Of a stretch of 64,000 bases of DNA, positions 33,923 to 46,476 are shown piece by piece (position 1 is the first letter of the stretch; the number at the start of each line of letters is the position of its first letter). Origin of the DNA: Perognathus longimembris pacificus (Eukaryota > Chordata > Mammalia > Rodentia > Heteromyidae); the NCBI RefSeq assembly GCF_023159225.1, contig NC_063188.1:29339475-29403474 (forward strand), in the 5' to 3' direction. The translations under genes and the position numbers were made by a program. The notes beneath the pieces were generated by a model. That model saw nothing but the letters and a program-made list of their open reading frames with translations, did not search any database and had not been told where the DNA came from.

Positions 33923-34447
33923 CTATCTGAGAAGCCACATATTGAAGTATTGAATCTTGGAGTCTTTATTAGAGCATTAGCAGTTTGCAGGGAGCCAGTT
34001 CTTACAAAGTCCTGCATCCCACAAATACCCTTAACACTGTCAGGGAACAGACCAAAGAGGAAAGAAAGAATAAAAACAACACCAACAAACCAATTCAGCT
34101 CCAATGGAGCTTATGCCATGGTGACCAGAGACAAACCAGGAGACAGGACACAGGATGCAAAGATGGAGACATGTGGCATGGCATAAGGGTGCTTGAGCTG
34201 GCCTGGCCAATGGACAGGGTCACAGAAAGCTCCCCGTCCCAGGTACTTGACTGACAGATTCAGTAACCGATAGGCCAAATGCCCACACCTGTCTCCAGGG
34301 ATTTGAGAACACCTATAACCTGGGGATGGGAATTCCCTTCTTCTAGGAATTCAGGCATGTCCATAAAGACAAGATGCCAGGTAGTACAACTCACCATTTG
34401 GCCAATGGTGGGGCTGCCCAGATCTGACCATCTTACTACACACTATC
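33923..34447 (-). mobile_element. Solo LTR of an endogenous retrovirus, perfect 5-bp duplication
   Basis: Body 33928-34442 (515 bp). On the minus strand it begins TGTGTAGTAAGATGG and ends GGCTTCTCA, giving TG...CA termini. The flanks ctatc are identical at 33923-33927 and 34443-34447. A minus-strand AATAAA lies at 33965-33970, near the LTR 3' end as expected. No primer-binding site or internal coding region adjoins it. I cannot assign the class with certainty. Confidence 0.85.
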
Positions 34448-35029
34448 TTCTCTAGATATAAGACTTGACCTATTCTATGGTCAGAGCTCAAAAATTACCT
34501 ACTGAGCATTCTTTCTATAAATAAAATTCAGTTACTTAGTTGCCTGCTTATTTTTACCAGAAAATAAGACTCTTTTAGACATGACTTGGGAATGCATTCA
34601 TTTTATCACTCCTTTTAAATTGTGCAGACCTGTAAATTCCTCCTGTTAATTATCTCAAATATTTCCATTCATTTTAATTCTCGACTTCAAACTCTCAGAA
34701 GGACTCTGTAGAAAATAATTTCTTTCTGTTTTATTTCATGTTGTTGCCATATACTTGAATAACTAGATTTTTTCTAAACCTGTCATTGCAGTGCTACCCA
34801 CTCATTCCTAGAGGTCCAATCATATAAGCACCTTTTACTCCTTCTTATGAATAATAATATATTATAGTGAATATAATAGCATGGATTACATACTACTGCC
34901 TTATCAGTTATATTTTTACTAAATCAGTGCATCTGCTCATATGTTAGTCCTTCTTTAAGAATATTACAAGCTACTTGGTGATAGAGACCATTTAGGCTGA
35001 TATTGGGTGACAACAATATTAAGGGTTCT
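34448..35029. other. Unannotated sequence
   Basis: No gene or recognised repeat. Confidence 0.45.
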
Positions 35030-35245
35030 TAAACGGGGCACTGATGGTTCACACATGTAATCATAACAACTCATAGGGTTGAAACCTGGAATTTTGCATT
35101 GAAAGCCTGCTTGGGAAGTAAAGGTGTTAACCCTCCATCTCCAATTAACCATAAGTAATGATTCAACAGTAGAGCACCAGTGACAAGTAATCAAGCTAAA
35201 TGAAAGCAGGAGGCTGCAAGTTTAAATTCCAGCACTAACATGGGC
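35030..35245 (+). mobile_element. Old, degraded B1-dID-type SINE
   Basis: 'gatggttcacacatgtaatc' resembles the 7SL/B1-like head, 'catctccaattaaccataag' the linker, and 'gtttaaattccagcacta' the final B-box-like segment. Heavily mutated. Confidence 0.55.
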
Positions 35246-36154
35246 TCATGCCCTGCACACACATTTTTTTTTTATCCAATATTCTTTTTTATAATTAAAT
35301 TTAATTTATTTTTATTGTGAAAGAGACATACAGAAGGGTTACAGGTACACAGGTCAGATAATGAATAAATTTCTTTTTGACCAGTATTACCTCTTCCCTC
35401 GTTTTCACCTGGTTGTTTTCCTCTGGACTTCCATTCTCCACAAGTTGTATTGTTCATTTCCAACATAGTGTCTAATAAGTGTCACTGCTGAATTAGTTCA
35501 TCATTTGTCCCACCATTTCTGTGCTTCCTCTTAACCTCCCCCAAACACATAAACTTATGTACAAGGCCAAAAGTACAAAAATCAAAAGCAGAAAAAAAGG
35601 AAGGAAAAAGACAACTAAAAATACACAAAAAGAGTAAAATAAAATAGCTCTTCTTTGCATTTCTTGAGTTCATTTCAAACACTATCATTTTATATGATTG
35701 TATGCACATAAATATTGAGCCTTTGTGATCCTCTACTAAGAATATACTCCTTTGGTCTCATTGTGTGAATGTTTAGAATCCTATTTGATTTATCGTGTTC
35801 AAGTACACTTGTTTGTATTTTATTATCCATTGAGTTCACTTGTAGATTCATAAGCACATTCTAATTACTACTAATGAGGAAAACCATGAAACCTGTTTCT
35901 TTGGGTCGGACTTACTTCGCTTAATATTAATTTTGCAATTCTTCCTATTTCCTTATGAATGGGTCAATATCATTCTTTCTTGTGGAAGCATAGAAATCCA
36001 TTGTTTATATATACCACATTTCCTTGATCCATTGTTCCACTGAGGGATATCTGGGTTGATTCCCTATCTTGGTTGTGATAAACAATGCTGAAATTAACAT
36101 AGTTGTGCTGGTGAATTTAGTGTGACCTGGTTTGGGGTCCATTGGATAAATGCC

Positions 36155-36960
36155 CAATATTATATTGAATAGAGGAGAGAGCAGACATCCTTATCTCAAT
36201 CTTGATTTTAGAGGAAGTGGTTTTAACTTTTCACTATTGAGTATAATGCCGACTATAGGTGTATCATATACAGCCTTATTGTATTGTGGAATGTTCCATG
36301 GATTCCTAGTTTCTCTAGAACTTTCATTATAAAGGGGTATTGGATCTTGTCAAATGCTTTTTATGCATCTAGGGAGATGATCATGTGGTTTTGGTCATGG
36401 CTGCTATTCATGTGTTGAATTACATTAACTGACTTGTGTATATTGGACCAGCTTTGCATCCCTGGAATGAATCCTGTTTTATCATAGTATATAATGTTTT
36501 GATGAATTGTGGAAGTCAATTGGCCAGAATTCTGTTGAGAAGTTTTACATCAATGTTAATCAAATAAATGGGTCTATAGATTTCTTTCCTTGAGGAGTCA
36601 CTATCTGGTTTGGGGATGAGGTTTATGCTGGCCTCATAGAATGAGTTTGGTCCTGCTCTTTAGCGTTCAATTTCACTGAAGAGTTTGAGGAGTACTGGAG
36701 TGAGTTCTTCTTTGAAGACCTTAAAGAATTCCTGTGTGAATCCATCTGGTCCTGGTCTTTTCTTGTGTGGGAGATATTTTATTGTCATTTCTATTTCATT
36801 ATTTGTTATGGGTCTATTTAGTTGGTTTAAATCTTCTTGTTTTAGTTTAGATATATCAATATTCTCTAATAATCCTTCCATTTCTTCTAGATTCTCCCAA
36901 TTTGCTAGCATAAATGCTATCAAAGCATTCCCTTAAATGTTCTGAATCTTGCTTATTTCT
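36155..36960 (-). pseudogene. L1 ORF2 reverse-transcriptase N-terminal region, broken
   Basis: The minus-strand frame at 36660-36923 reads 'PITNNEIEMTIKYLPHKKRP' then 'GPDGFTQEFFKVFKEELTPV', the conserved start of the L1 reverse transcriptase (the GPDGF motif). Flanking sequence continues the domain with frameshifts. Not functional. Confidence 0.92.
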
Positions 36961-37399
36961 GTCATGATGTTTCCATTTTCATCTCTAAATTTATTTATTT
37001 GGTGTGTTCCCTTCTTTTTTGGTTAGGTTTGCTAAAGGTATGTCAATTCTGTTATTTGTTTCAAAGAAACAAGTCTATTTTGTTGATTATTTTTATGTTT
37101 TAAGCCTGTAATTCCTATTTCTGATTTAAATTTGGTTATTTGTTTCCCTCTGCTACTTTGAGGTAGGGCTTGTTCCTCTTTTTCAAGGAGTTTAAGGTTC
37201 ATCATTAAATTGTTGGGTTGAGCTTTCTCCAGGCACTCAGAGCTATGAAGTTTCTTCTGAGTACTGAATTTTCTGTGTCCCCGAGGAGCTGGTAATTTGT
37301 GCCATGATTTTAATTCCATAAATGTTTTAACTTACTTTGTGATCTCCTCAATGACCCACTGGAGATTCAACAGTGGATCATTCAGTCTCCAAGAGTTAG

Positions 37400-38100
37400 A
37401 GAATTTTCTGTAATGTCTTTTTGTGCTGAGCTCTAATTTTATTCCATTGTGGTATGACAGAATACAGGAAATAATTTCAGTTTTTCTCAATTTGCACAGA
37501 TTTTTTGTGACCTGAAAGGTTATATATTTTGGAGAAAGTTCCATGAGATGCTGGAAAGCATGTATATTTTGGTGCTGCTGGGTAAAATATTCTGTAGATG
37601 TCTGTTATATCTAGTTGGTTAATGTAGTTATTTAGGTCTGAGGTTTCTCTCTTGACTTTTTCCCTATGATTATCTATCCTGACATGAGAATGCTGAGTTG
37701 AAGCAACAGTCAATATGTTTCATTTAGAATTGTTTTTAGGTTAAGTAGTATTTGCTTGATGAAGTTGAGTGCTCAGAATTTGATGTATAGATTTTTAGAA
37801 TTGTTCTATTCTCCTGTAGAAGAGATCTTTTTATTAGTATATAATAACCTTTGTCTTTTCTAACGAATTTTAATTTGAAATCTATTTTATCTGATATTAA
37901 ATTTGCTACTTAAGCATGCCTGTGGGGCATGTTTGCTTGATATATTTTATTCCAGAATTTCACTTTCAGAATTTTTTTTTCTTGTGGGAAAGATGTGTCT
38001 CTTGAAGATACAAGATGGATAGGTCTTGCTTATTGTTCTAACCAGTTAGTCTATGTTGTTAAATTAGAGACTTAAATTCATTAATATTGAAAGTTAGGAC
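37400..38100 (-). pseudogene. L1 ORF2 endonuclease region, broken
   Basis: Minus-strand translation at 37477-37713 contains 'NQLDITDIYRIFYPAAPKYT' and 'GTFSKIYNLSGHKK'. The equivalent position in intact L1 copies has an aspartate of the active site ('SKIDHI'), here changed. Frame interruptions elsewhere. Confidence 0.82.
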
Positions 38101-38249
38101 TGTGTAATGTTTGCTAATTTTTGCCCTATTATCCACCTCTTGGAAGCTGTGCCTCATTTTTTCTTACAGTATTTATCTGGTTCTCTGATAACAGGCCATT
38201 TCTCTGCCAGTATAGTGTTCTCCCTGATTTTATATATTTTGGACATGTG

Positions 38250-39000
38250 ACTACTTTCTCTAGAGCTTGTATTTAGAGACTGATTGTTTCAATTTTTCCT
38301 TGTTATGGAAAGATTTTATTTTTCCACCAGCTACTGAGGAGAGCTTTACTGGGTGCCATATTCTTCATGGGTACTTGTTTGCCTGTAGGGTATGGCATAT
38401 ATTATTCCAAACTCTCTTTGCTTTTATGGTCTTATCTGTAGTTATTCTGACTGATTTTCCTTCATAGATGATTAATATTTTCTCTCTGACAGCTTTAAGG
38501 ATTCTTTCCTTGGTTTTTATTGAACTTGTGATGATTACAGTGCATAAGTGGTATTTTCTGGTCTGGTCTTTTTGGAATTCTAAAAGCTTCTTGTACTTGA
38601 GTGAGCCTATTTGGGGGGGGGGGGATCTTCAGGAAATTATCTGCTAGAATTCAGTTAAATAAATATCCTATCTCTTTAATTGCCTTCTCTTCTCCTTCCT
38701 GAATACCTATAAGTCTTCCATTAAGCCTCCTGATTGTAATATGAGGGTTTGCATACTCATTTCTTGTTTCTTGAGTTTGTTCTTGATAATTGCCTCCTTT
38801 TCCTCTGAAATATCTAATGTACCTTCAAGTCTTGGAACTCTGTTTTCTATGTCTTCTAATCTGCTGTCACGAATTTCTACTTTTTTTTATTTCTCTGCCT
38901 TGTAATTACCCTTCCAGATGGTTTTTATCTATTTATTGGAGCTCTCTTTTAGTTCTTGTATGGACTTCTTTATTTCATTCACACTCCTTAAATTATGACA
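38250..39000 (-). pseudogene. L1 ORF1 remnant, broken
   Basis: Position upstream of the endonuclease and the order of blocks fit ORF1. The right part (38700-39000) has the Glu/Lys-rich coding typical of the ORF1 coiled coil on the minus strand. There is no open frame of useful length. A 13-G run at about 38611-38623 lies inside. Confidence 0.65.
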
Positions 39001-39924
39001 TCCTTGGTGCTTTTCCCACATTGTTGAACCACAGTTCAGTTTACCTAATAATCACATAAAAACATCTATTCATAAAAATTTTCAGTGTATTATAATAATG
39101 CATTTATGAATGTTACTTTGCCAGTGACAAGGAACATTCCATCTGTCAGCTCATCTGAATGTCTCGATGAACCCAGCTGATGATATTTGTATACTTACAT
39201 TCATTTTACAAATAAGAAAATTGGCATGTTGAAAAGTTAAATCACTTATAAAACATTGACTCATTTCTTTCTTTTTATTTTTATACTTGGACAATGTCTC
39301 CTATGTTGACTCAAAGCAGAGAGAATTTTTTAAATATAAAGTTTAGTGTTTCCAAAATACTAGAATTCACTTGCCCAGTGTGTGGGAGAAGAGTATATAG
39401 TTTTAACATTGATAATAAATAATAAAAAATATGAGTTTAATTATAACTTACACATTGAAACACTTAAGTCACACATCAGTAATTATTGAAGTTTTGAGTA
39501 TGAAAAATTAAACCTTGCCATCTCTGAAAATATAAAATGCTATTATTAGGCTAGCTTCATGTCCTGTAAAATTCCAGAATTGAATATTTGAAAATGAATA
39601 GCACGTCTCATAGTTTGGAAAGGTCTTATTTGCTTTAAATAGAAAATCAAATGTCATGCATTACAGTAAAAATTAACTAATAAAATAATACTGGTAAAAT
39701 ATTGTTTATATATTGTTACACTCAGTATCCTGAAGGATTAACTTATGCAGTTGTAGCTATAGTATACTTATATCTGAATTTCATTAATAAAATGAATAAA
39801 ATGCAGAAAAATCCAAAATTTTAATGGATGGTATATTAAAACATTAGAAAATGTTTTAAGAAAGAAGTGGCTGCTATTAAATGAGATACTACAAGTCAAA
39901 TGCAACTAAATTTCAAATACTATA
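39001..39924. other. Mostly unannotated; MIR-like piece at about 39125-39255
   Basis: 'cattttacaaataagaaaat' near 39202 followed by 'gttgaaaagttaaatcactt' resembles the shared 3' part of MIR on the minus strand, but support is weak. Nothing else recognised. Confidence 0.4.
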
Positions 39925-40095
39925 TTTTGAAAGCTGAAAATGACTTGGCAGGTTATCTAGTCAGTATCTTTCCTTTACAAATAATAAAACTGAAAGCAAG
40001 GGAAGTTATTTGATTTGCCCAAGGCCATTCAGGTGCTGACTGACAGAACTTCTCTAAGAAGTGTGCTGTTTTTAATACTTCAGTCCATAACACAT
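39925..40095 (-). mobile_element. MIR SINE, minus strand
   Basis: The plus strand reads 'ctttacaaataataaaactg', 'gggaagttatttgatttgcc' and 'caaggccattcaggtgctga', the reverse complement of the MIR core and 3' region. Ancient. Confidence 0.65.
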
Positions 40096-40326
40096 TATTT
40101 TTCATTTTTATTTGTTTGTTTTTATTAATTATGCTTATTATAGATGTGGAAATTTATGTTACTCTGTTTTTTATTTTCAAAATAGCATTCCCTATGCATT
40201 ATGTAGGCCAATTGATTCCAACATACGTCTGTTTCTCTTTGTTTTGGCTGGATGTTGGGTTCTAGGCCTTTTTTCCCCTCCCCAGTTTATTAGAATAATA
40301 TATATCTAGGATATTTTCAGCTCAAA

Positions 40327-40453
40327 AGAATTACAGGCAGAAGTGGAGCTATGGCTCAAGTGGTAGAGTGCTAGCCTTGAACAAAAAGAAGCCAGGGACA
40401 GTGCTCAGGCCCTGAGTCCAAGTCCCAGGACTAGCAAAAGAAGAGAATTACAG
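40327..40453 (+). mobile_element. 5'-truncated dimeric ID-type SINE (second unit only) with target duplication
   Basis: Body 40337-40443 begins within the SINE ('gcagaagtggagctatggct') and keeps only the diverged second ID unit. It is flanked by agaattacag at 40327-40336 and 40444-40453, so the truncation happened on insertion. Confidence 0.92.
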
Positions 40454-41751
40454 CATTATTGATCTATGTAATAATAATATATTGTTTATAGAACTAAAAA
40501 AGACCAGATGGAATTTTCATTATTTAATGGGAACACTTAAAATGAAAATAATCCTAATAATAATTTCAATAATAATAATTTTCCATCTCATTTTCTAGTG
40601 GTCTTTGATTGTTATCCCATCATGGATTAGCAAATATATTTTCCATATTTCTGTTAATCTCACTAAGTACTACTAATGTCTTTCTCACCTTCTTAATGGA
40701 TGGCTGATGTTAATGAAAAATAATTTGGATCCTCTACTTCTCTAGAAAGAACTGCCTGAGGCTTTGATCTCCATTTACTTCAAATAAAATGAATAACAGG
40801 CTCATGCTATATCATTTCTTTCTGAAAAATAGGAGAGAGGGAGGTCATAGGGACAAAAATAATTTTGGAACAGAGACTAGAGGGCATAACAGAAAGCCAG
40901 TGGAAACCTTTGAAGAGGGGAAAAGTGAAGCAGCTGAAATTACAGTGATAACTGAGAAGAAATAGTCCATAGGAAGCCAATTAATAATGACTATTTCGTT
41001 TTGGTTTTGGTACATTTTTAATATTTTATATATTAAAAATAAATAGAATGAAAGATTCAAGTTGTAATTAAATATTGCGATAATGTCAGAGATAACTGTA
41101 TAGGAGTAAATTTGTGCAACTAAGCTATCCTTTTAGTTGGTTTTAATTGGTTTTATTAAGTGAATTTCAAAAGAAGCATGACAAGATGTATAAGTACCAT
41201 CGCTGTGGCCAAATTCACTCCATAAAACGTGTGCCAATTACTTCCATAGTTTTTCAATCTCAGTTAGCAATCTTGCCATTTGTGAAAATGTTCTGTATTG
41301 GTAGAAATTTGTTTTAGGTACTTTTGAAAGATGTATGAATGAATAGCTATGTTGTGGTAGTTTATTACTAACTTAATATCTTAGGTAGCAATTTAAAGAC
41401 AACTTCTAGGAGAAAGTACAGACCAGGTATAGAGTGATGGAAATGTCCCACTTTAAGAACAGTCACTGGGTATATATTGCCATTTGAGAATGTAAAAACA
41501 GTAGTAAAATCTCTCAAAGATGGTACTTGAAAAATGTGTCCTTATGTATTGGAAATTCTAAGCAATATGAGCAATAACAACATCCCTATTCCTTAGGACG
41601 ATTAATCCTACTTCTCTACCTTCCTCTTCCTCTCTAATGCAACTCTCTAGTACCTTTAAGCATATGTGTAAACTTACAAATACCAGTAAGGCATGTGAAA
41701 TCATTCATCAATTTTGTATGCTGATATGGTTTCTAGAATTAGCTTTAAATA
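40454..41751. other. Unannotated AT-rich sequence
   Basis: No gene or recognised repeat in about 1.3 kb. Confidence 0.45.
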
Positions 41752-41940
41752 TTATAGACACTCACTAGACACTATGTTGAAAATGAACTATACAACTTGT
41801 GGTTTACATATGAAGGGAAAAACATGGGAGAAAGTAAGGCAAGCATTGAAACTGTTCAAAACAAAGTATGCTTATGTAACTGTAACCCCCCTGTACATCA
41901 CATTTATAATAACAATAAATATATATACATATATTTTTTA
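41752..41940 (+). mobile_element. L1 3'UTR fragment, older variant
   Basis: 'actatgttgaaaatgaacta', 'caacttgtggtttacata' and 'tatgtaactgtaacccccct' followed by 'gtacatcacatttataataa' and AATAAA. Same overall type as 48577-48858, with the G-rich middle shortened. Confidence 0.78.
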
Positions 41941-42951
41941 AAGAATGGGGACATTTGCTTTGGAAGATACAGAACTCAATTCCATAACTACGAATTGAAG
42001 GCATTAAAAATATTCTGAAAAGAATTAGGTAGTTTTCAACTAAGTATTCAAAAATAATTGCAAATAAATAAACAAAAATTAAACATATAACCGATGCTTT
42101 CCACATTCTAATTTTGTACATAGCTCTTGTTCAACCATAAAGATTGGATTTCTATAGCATATATTCAGTTCCCCATAAAATACAAGTTAAGGCTACACAA
42201 ATGCAATTTTTTTATTTAGAAACATTATTGATTTCTGATTTTATTATATGTTTATTATCTTTAAGTAGTTGTACAAAAAGGTTACCATTCAACATGTTAG
42301 TATATAAGCTGAGTATATTTTGGTCAATGTGACTCCTTTCATCATTCTCATCCATGACTCCCACACCTACCCATTTGCTCAAATTTCCGAATTTCATAGG
42401 ATATGAGATGAACATTATGACTGCATTCTATCCCCCCAAAAGAATTTGGTGATAATATTCAATGCAAATGCAAAATCTTTATATCTCATGGCAGAGCAAA
42501 CATTGATAAAATGAAAGAACTTTAAGAGAATCATTGGGACCTAAAGCCAGATGTTGAACTTAAATTAAGCTATATTTCATTACTGTGCACCCAAATATTT
42601 TTGCATGTTATGAATTACTTACACAAAGTGCTTTATTTTGCTTGAGTTAAAATAATTCATGAATGAGCTATCCATGCTAATGAAATGATTATCAGCTACA
42701 TTTAATGAGTATATTTTTGCTTTTCAGGAGTATCACTAATAGAGATAGTTGGTAGCATAGTATTCTCCATATTTTTCCAGTAATTAAATAACTATCCTTG
42801 CTTAGGAAAAAGAATTTTCTTTAGGGAACAAAATAAAACAGAATTATTATGAGTATGTCTTTAAAAATATCGCGTGTTAAATGCTCCCTTAGTCTCTAGT
42901 ATAATTTTGGAACTATGTGTTTTACTTTTCACCCTGCCAGACAGCAACTCT
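41941..42951. other. Unannotated AT-rich sequence
   Basis: No gene or recognised repeat. Confidence 0.45.
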
Positions 42952-43180
42952 TCTCCACCAAATTTTTTTTTTTTTTTTGCCAGTCCTGGGGCTTGGACTC
43001 AGGGCCTGAGCACTGTCCCTGGCTTCTTTTTGCTCAAGGCTAGCACTCTGCCACTTGAGCCACAGTGCCACTTCTGGCCATTTTCTATATATGTGGTTCT
43101 GGGGAATTGAACCCAGGGCTTCATGTATATGAGGCAAGCGCTCTTGCCACTAGGCCATATCCCCAGCCCGTCTCCACCAA
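42952..43180 (-). mobile_element. Dimeric ID-type SINE with perfect target duplication
   Basis: Body 42962-43170 on the minus strand with an 18-nt poly-T start (A tail). Flanks tctccaccaa at 42952-42961 and 43171-43180 are identical. Both ID-like units are intact, so the copy is young. Confidence 0.97.
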
Positions 43181-43849
43181 CTTTTGATAACAGATTTTTC
43201 TTTCAACTTTTCTTCCCACCAGACCTTTCCTTGAAAGCAGCTCTTGTTAGTTGAAATAAAAAGTAACTAAAAAGTGTAAAAATATAAACAGGTACAACAA
43301 GGTGCAATTAATTGCAATTTTTCTGTGCTTTGTTTCTTCCTTTCTCACTCTGACGGGACAAGCCAGTATGCTGGTCTCACTGACAAATGCTCATTCATTA
43401 CAAAAGGGGTTTATTGAGATTATTTTGTGGGATTTAACTATGGATAGTTAATTAACTATGGGAATGTTTGCAAAAAATTTTAAAAAACCATAATGCCATC
43501 TTCAAGATAATTTAAATAGAATTTGAAAAAAGGGAGCTAAAATGAAGACTATTCATCTTGTTATAACTTTGGCAAGTTGTTCTTCATTACCACACTTAAC
43601 AGATTACAAAGAAATATTTTTTCAATTACTTTCTTTTTGCACTCAAAAGTATATGATGTATGAATATGTTAATCTATCTCCACAGAAGAGAAAATAAAGC
43701 CTTAACTCAGAGTTCTGAGTACTTAGTAGCCACTGTTTATTTATATGATAATTGAGTCATGTAAATCAAACTCTATATTGGTCTTTGCTATACAATGTGA
43801 ACACTTTCATTGTAATTTAATGTATTACAGTTAGAAAATCCAAATTTGA
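43181..43849. other. Unannotated AT-rich sequence
   Basis: No gene or recognised repeat. Confidence 0.45.
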
Positions 43850-44735
43850 GTTTTTTAAAAGATTTTTTTCAAATTTTTATTATCAAACTGATGTTTAGAG
43901 AGGTTACAGTTTCATACATTAGGCATTGGATACATTACTTGTACTGTTTGTTACCTCGTCCCTCATTCCCCCCTCTCCCCACCCCCTTTCCCTTTCGCCC
44001 CATGAGGTGTTCCATTCACTTAGACCAAATAGTTTTGCAAGTATTGCTTTTGTAGTTGTTTGTCTTTTTTTACCCCGAGTCTCTCAGTTTTGGTATTCCC
44101 TTTCAATTTCCAAGTTCTAATACCAGTATACATGGTTTCCAATATACTCAGATAATGTTACAGAGATAGTGTAGGTACAACCACAGGAAGGTGATACAAG
44201 AACATCATCTATAATAGATGCTACAGATACACATGGTACAACTGTGATATAACAATCGTTTCCATAACATGGAGTTCATTTCAGTTAGCATCATCTTATG
44301 TGTTCATAAGGGTATAGCTATTAGGCTCTTGTGATCCTCTGCTGTAACTTGCCTAAACCTGTACTAATTACTTCCAATAAGGGAGACCATAAAGTCCATT
44401 TTTCTTTGGGTCTGGCTCACTTCACTTAGTATAATTTTTTCCAAGTCCTTCCATTTCCTTACAAATGGGGCAATGTCATTCTTTCTAATAGAGGCATAAA
44501 ATTCCATTGTGTATATGTACCACATTTTCCTGATCCATTCATCTACTGAGGGGAATCTGGGTTGGTTCCAAATTCTAGCTGTGACAAATTGTGCTGCGAT
44601 GAACATTGTTGTGCTGGTGGCTTTAGTGTGATTATGTTTGTGGTCTTTTGGATAGATACCCAAAAGTGGGGCTGCTGGGTCATAAAGGAGTTCTATGTTT
44701 AGCCTTCTGAGGAATCTCCATACCGTTTTTAAAAT
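43850..44735 (-). mobile_element. 5'-truncated L1 inserted next to an older L1 tail
   Basis: The minus strand carries ORF2 C-terminus (about 44364-44725) and the full 3'UTR (43855-44360). Flanks gttttttaaaa (about 43851) and gtttttaaaa (44726-44735) look like a target duplication differing by one T. The target was the T-rich end of the L1 fragment at 44726-44805. Confidence 0.88.
44364..44725 (-). pseudogene. L1 ORF2 C-terminus, mostly open
   Basis: A 99-codon minus-strand frame ends at the normal stop after 'FMVSLIGSN' and includes 'SVDEWIRKMWYIYTMEFYAS' and 'KATSTTMFIAAQFVTARIW'. It is truncated upstream at about 44725, so only the extreme C-terminus remains. Confidence 0.92.
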
Positions 44736-44805
44736 TTAATTCTATTGTCAAGGTGATGTACAGATGGGGATACAGTTACATGAATAGAGTAGTGAGTACG
44801 TTTCT
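44726..44805 (-). mobile_element. Short older L1 3' end fragment, minus strand
   Basis: 'ttctattgtcaaggtgatgt' and 'gttacatgaatagagtagtg' are the last ~70 bp of an L1 3'UTR, caught between two younger L1 copies. Confidence 0.82.
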
Positions 44806-45376
44806 TTAAAAATTTTTTTTATTCATTCTCAAAGTGATGTACAGAGAGATTACAGTTTCATACATTAGGCTTTGGGTACATTTCTTGTACTGTTTGTTAC
44901 CTCCTCCCTCATTCTGCCCTCCCCCTCCCCGTTTCCCTCTCCCCACATGAGTTGTTCAGTTGGTTTACACCAAACAGTTTTGTAAGTATTGCTTTTGTAC
45001 TTGTTTGTCTTTTTCTCCTGTGTCTCTCGATTTTGGTATTCTCTTTCACGTTCCTAGTTCTAATACCAGTATATACAGTTTCCAATGTACACAGATAAGA
45101 TACAGTGATAGTGCAGGTACAACCACAGGAAGAGGATGCAAGAGGATCATCAACAAGAGAAGCTACGGTTTCACATGGCATGTTGAAAGCAATTACCACA
45201 GTGATATAACAATCATTTCCATAACATGGAGTTCATGTCACTTAGCATCCTCTTATGCCTTCATAGGGACATAGCTATTAGGCTCTAGTGATCCTCTGCT
45301 GTGACTAGCCTAAACCTGTGCTAATTATTCCCTATGAGGGAGACCATAGAGTCCATGCTTCTTTGGGTCTGGCTCA

Positions 45377-45720
45377 TCACTTAGTATAATTTTTTCCCAA
45401 GTCCTTCCATTTCCTTACGAATGGGGAAATGTCATTCTTTCTGATAAAGGCATAAAATTCCATTGTGTATATGTACCACATTTTCCTGATCCATTCATCT
45501 ACTGAGGGGCATCTGAGTTGGTTCCATATTTTAGCTATGACAAATTGTGCTGTGATGAACATTGTTGTGCTGGTGGCTTTAGTGTGTTGTTTTTTGTGGT
45601 CTTTTGGGTAGATGCCCAAAAGTGGGGCTGTTTTGTCGTAGAGCTCTATGTTTAGCCTTTTGAGGAATCTCCCATACCACTTGCCAGAGTGGCTGAACCA
45701 GTTTACATTCCCACCAACGA
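45377..45720 (-). pseudogene. L1 ORF2 C-terminus (minus-strand half)
   Basis: A 119-codon minus-strand frame includes 'GIYPKDHKKQHTKATSTTMF', 'SVDEWIRKMWYIYTMEFYAF' and 'KNDISPFVRKWKDLGK'. It joins the inverted endonuclease half at its upstream end. Confidence 0.92.
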
Positions 45721-45723
45721 TGA

Positions 45724-46476
45724 AGCATATAACCATCCTAAATATCTACACCCCAAATACAGGAGCACCCAACTTCATCAAGGAAACACAATTGACTCTA
45801 AAAACACTCATAGACCCAAACACATTGATAGTTGGGGACTTTAACACTCCACTGTCACCTATGGACAGATCAACACGACAAAACCTGAACAAAGAAACCA
45901 CAGAAATAAACAACTGCATAGACCAACTAGACTTAACCGACATCTACAGAATATTCCATCCAGCAACACCAGTATACACATTCTTTTCATCAGCACATGA
46001 AACATTCTCTAAATTAGATCACATCTTAGGGCACAAAGAAAATCTGTAGAAATTCAGAAGTATCAAAACCATTCCCTGCATTCTCTCAGACCACAATGGA
46101 AAAAAATTAGAGCTCAACTCAAACAGCCACCACAGAAATTGCTACAATTCATGGAGACTAAACAACACACTGCTTACCATCAGTGGGTCATTGAAGAAAT
46201 TAGAACAGAAATCCAAATGTTTATGGAATTCAACCAAGATGAGTACACAAAGTACCAGCTCCTTTGGGATACTGCAAAGGCAATACTCAGAAGAAAATTT
46301 ATATCTCTGAGTGCCTACACCAACAAACTGGAGAAACAGCAACTCAATAACTTAAGGAAGCACCTTAATCTCCTCGAAAGAGAACAACAAGCCAAACCCC
46401 AAGTCAGTAGATGGAAGCAAATAATTAAAGTCAAATCAGAATTAAATGAATTAGAGACCAAAAAACCATCTAAATA
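45724..46476 (+). pseudogene. L1 ORF2 endonuclease and linker fragment (inverted half)
   Basis: The plus-strand frame shows 'GDFNTPLSPMDRS' (the motif with the Asp/Asn pair of the L1 endonuclease active site), 'LDLTDIYRIFHPATP' and 'SKLDHILGHK'. A stop follows 'KENL' at about 46047. A second frame (46139-46477) continues the linker: 'QWVIEEIRTEIQMFMEFNQD'. It lacks the N-terminal third of the domain and the polymerase. Confidence 0.92.

Larger units (their letters stand above)
35283..39000 (-). mobile_element. Long, internally deleted L1, minus strand
   Basis: From left to right on the plus strand: 3'UTR (35283-35860), ORF2 C-terminus (35865-36154), then an abrupt jump to the ORF2 reverse-transcriptase region (36155-36960), linker and endonuclease regions (about 36960-38100), and ORF1-like sequence (about 38250-39000). 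The C-terminal part of the polymerase is missing at the 36154/36155 junction. Many stops and frameshifts. This is the most complete L1 in the window. Confidence 0.88.

Noticed and set aside
33883..34254. Three overlapping frames of 73-89 codons near 34 kb
   Set aside because: They fall inside the 515-bp solo LTR and show no domain.
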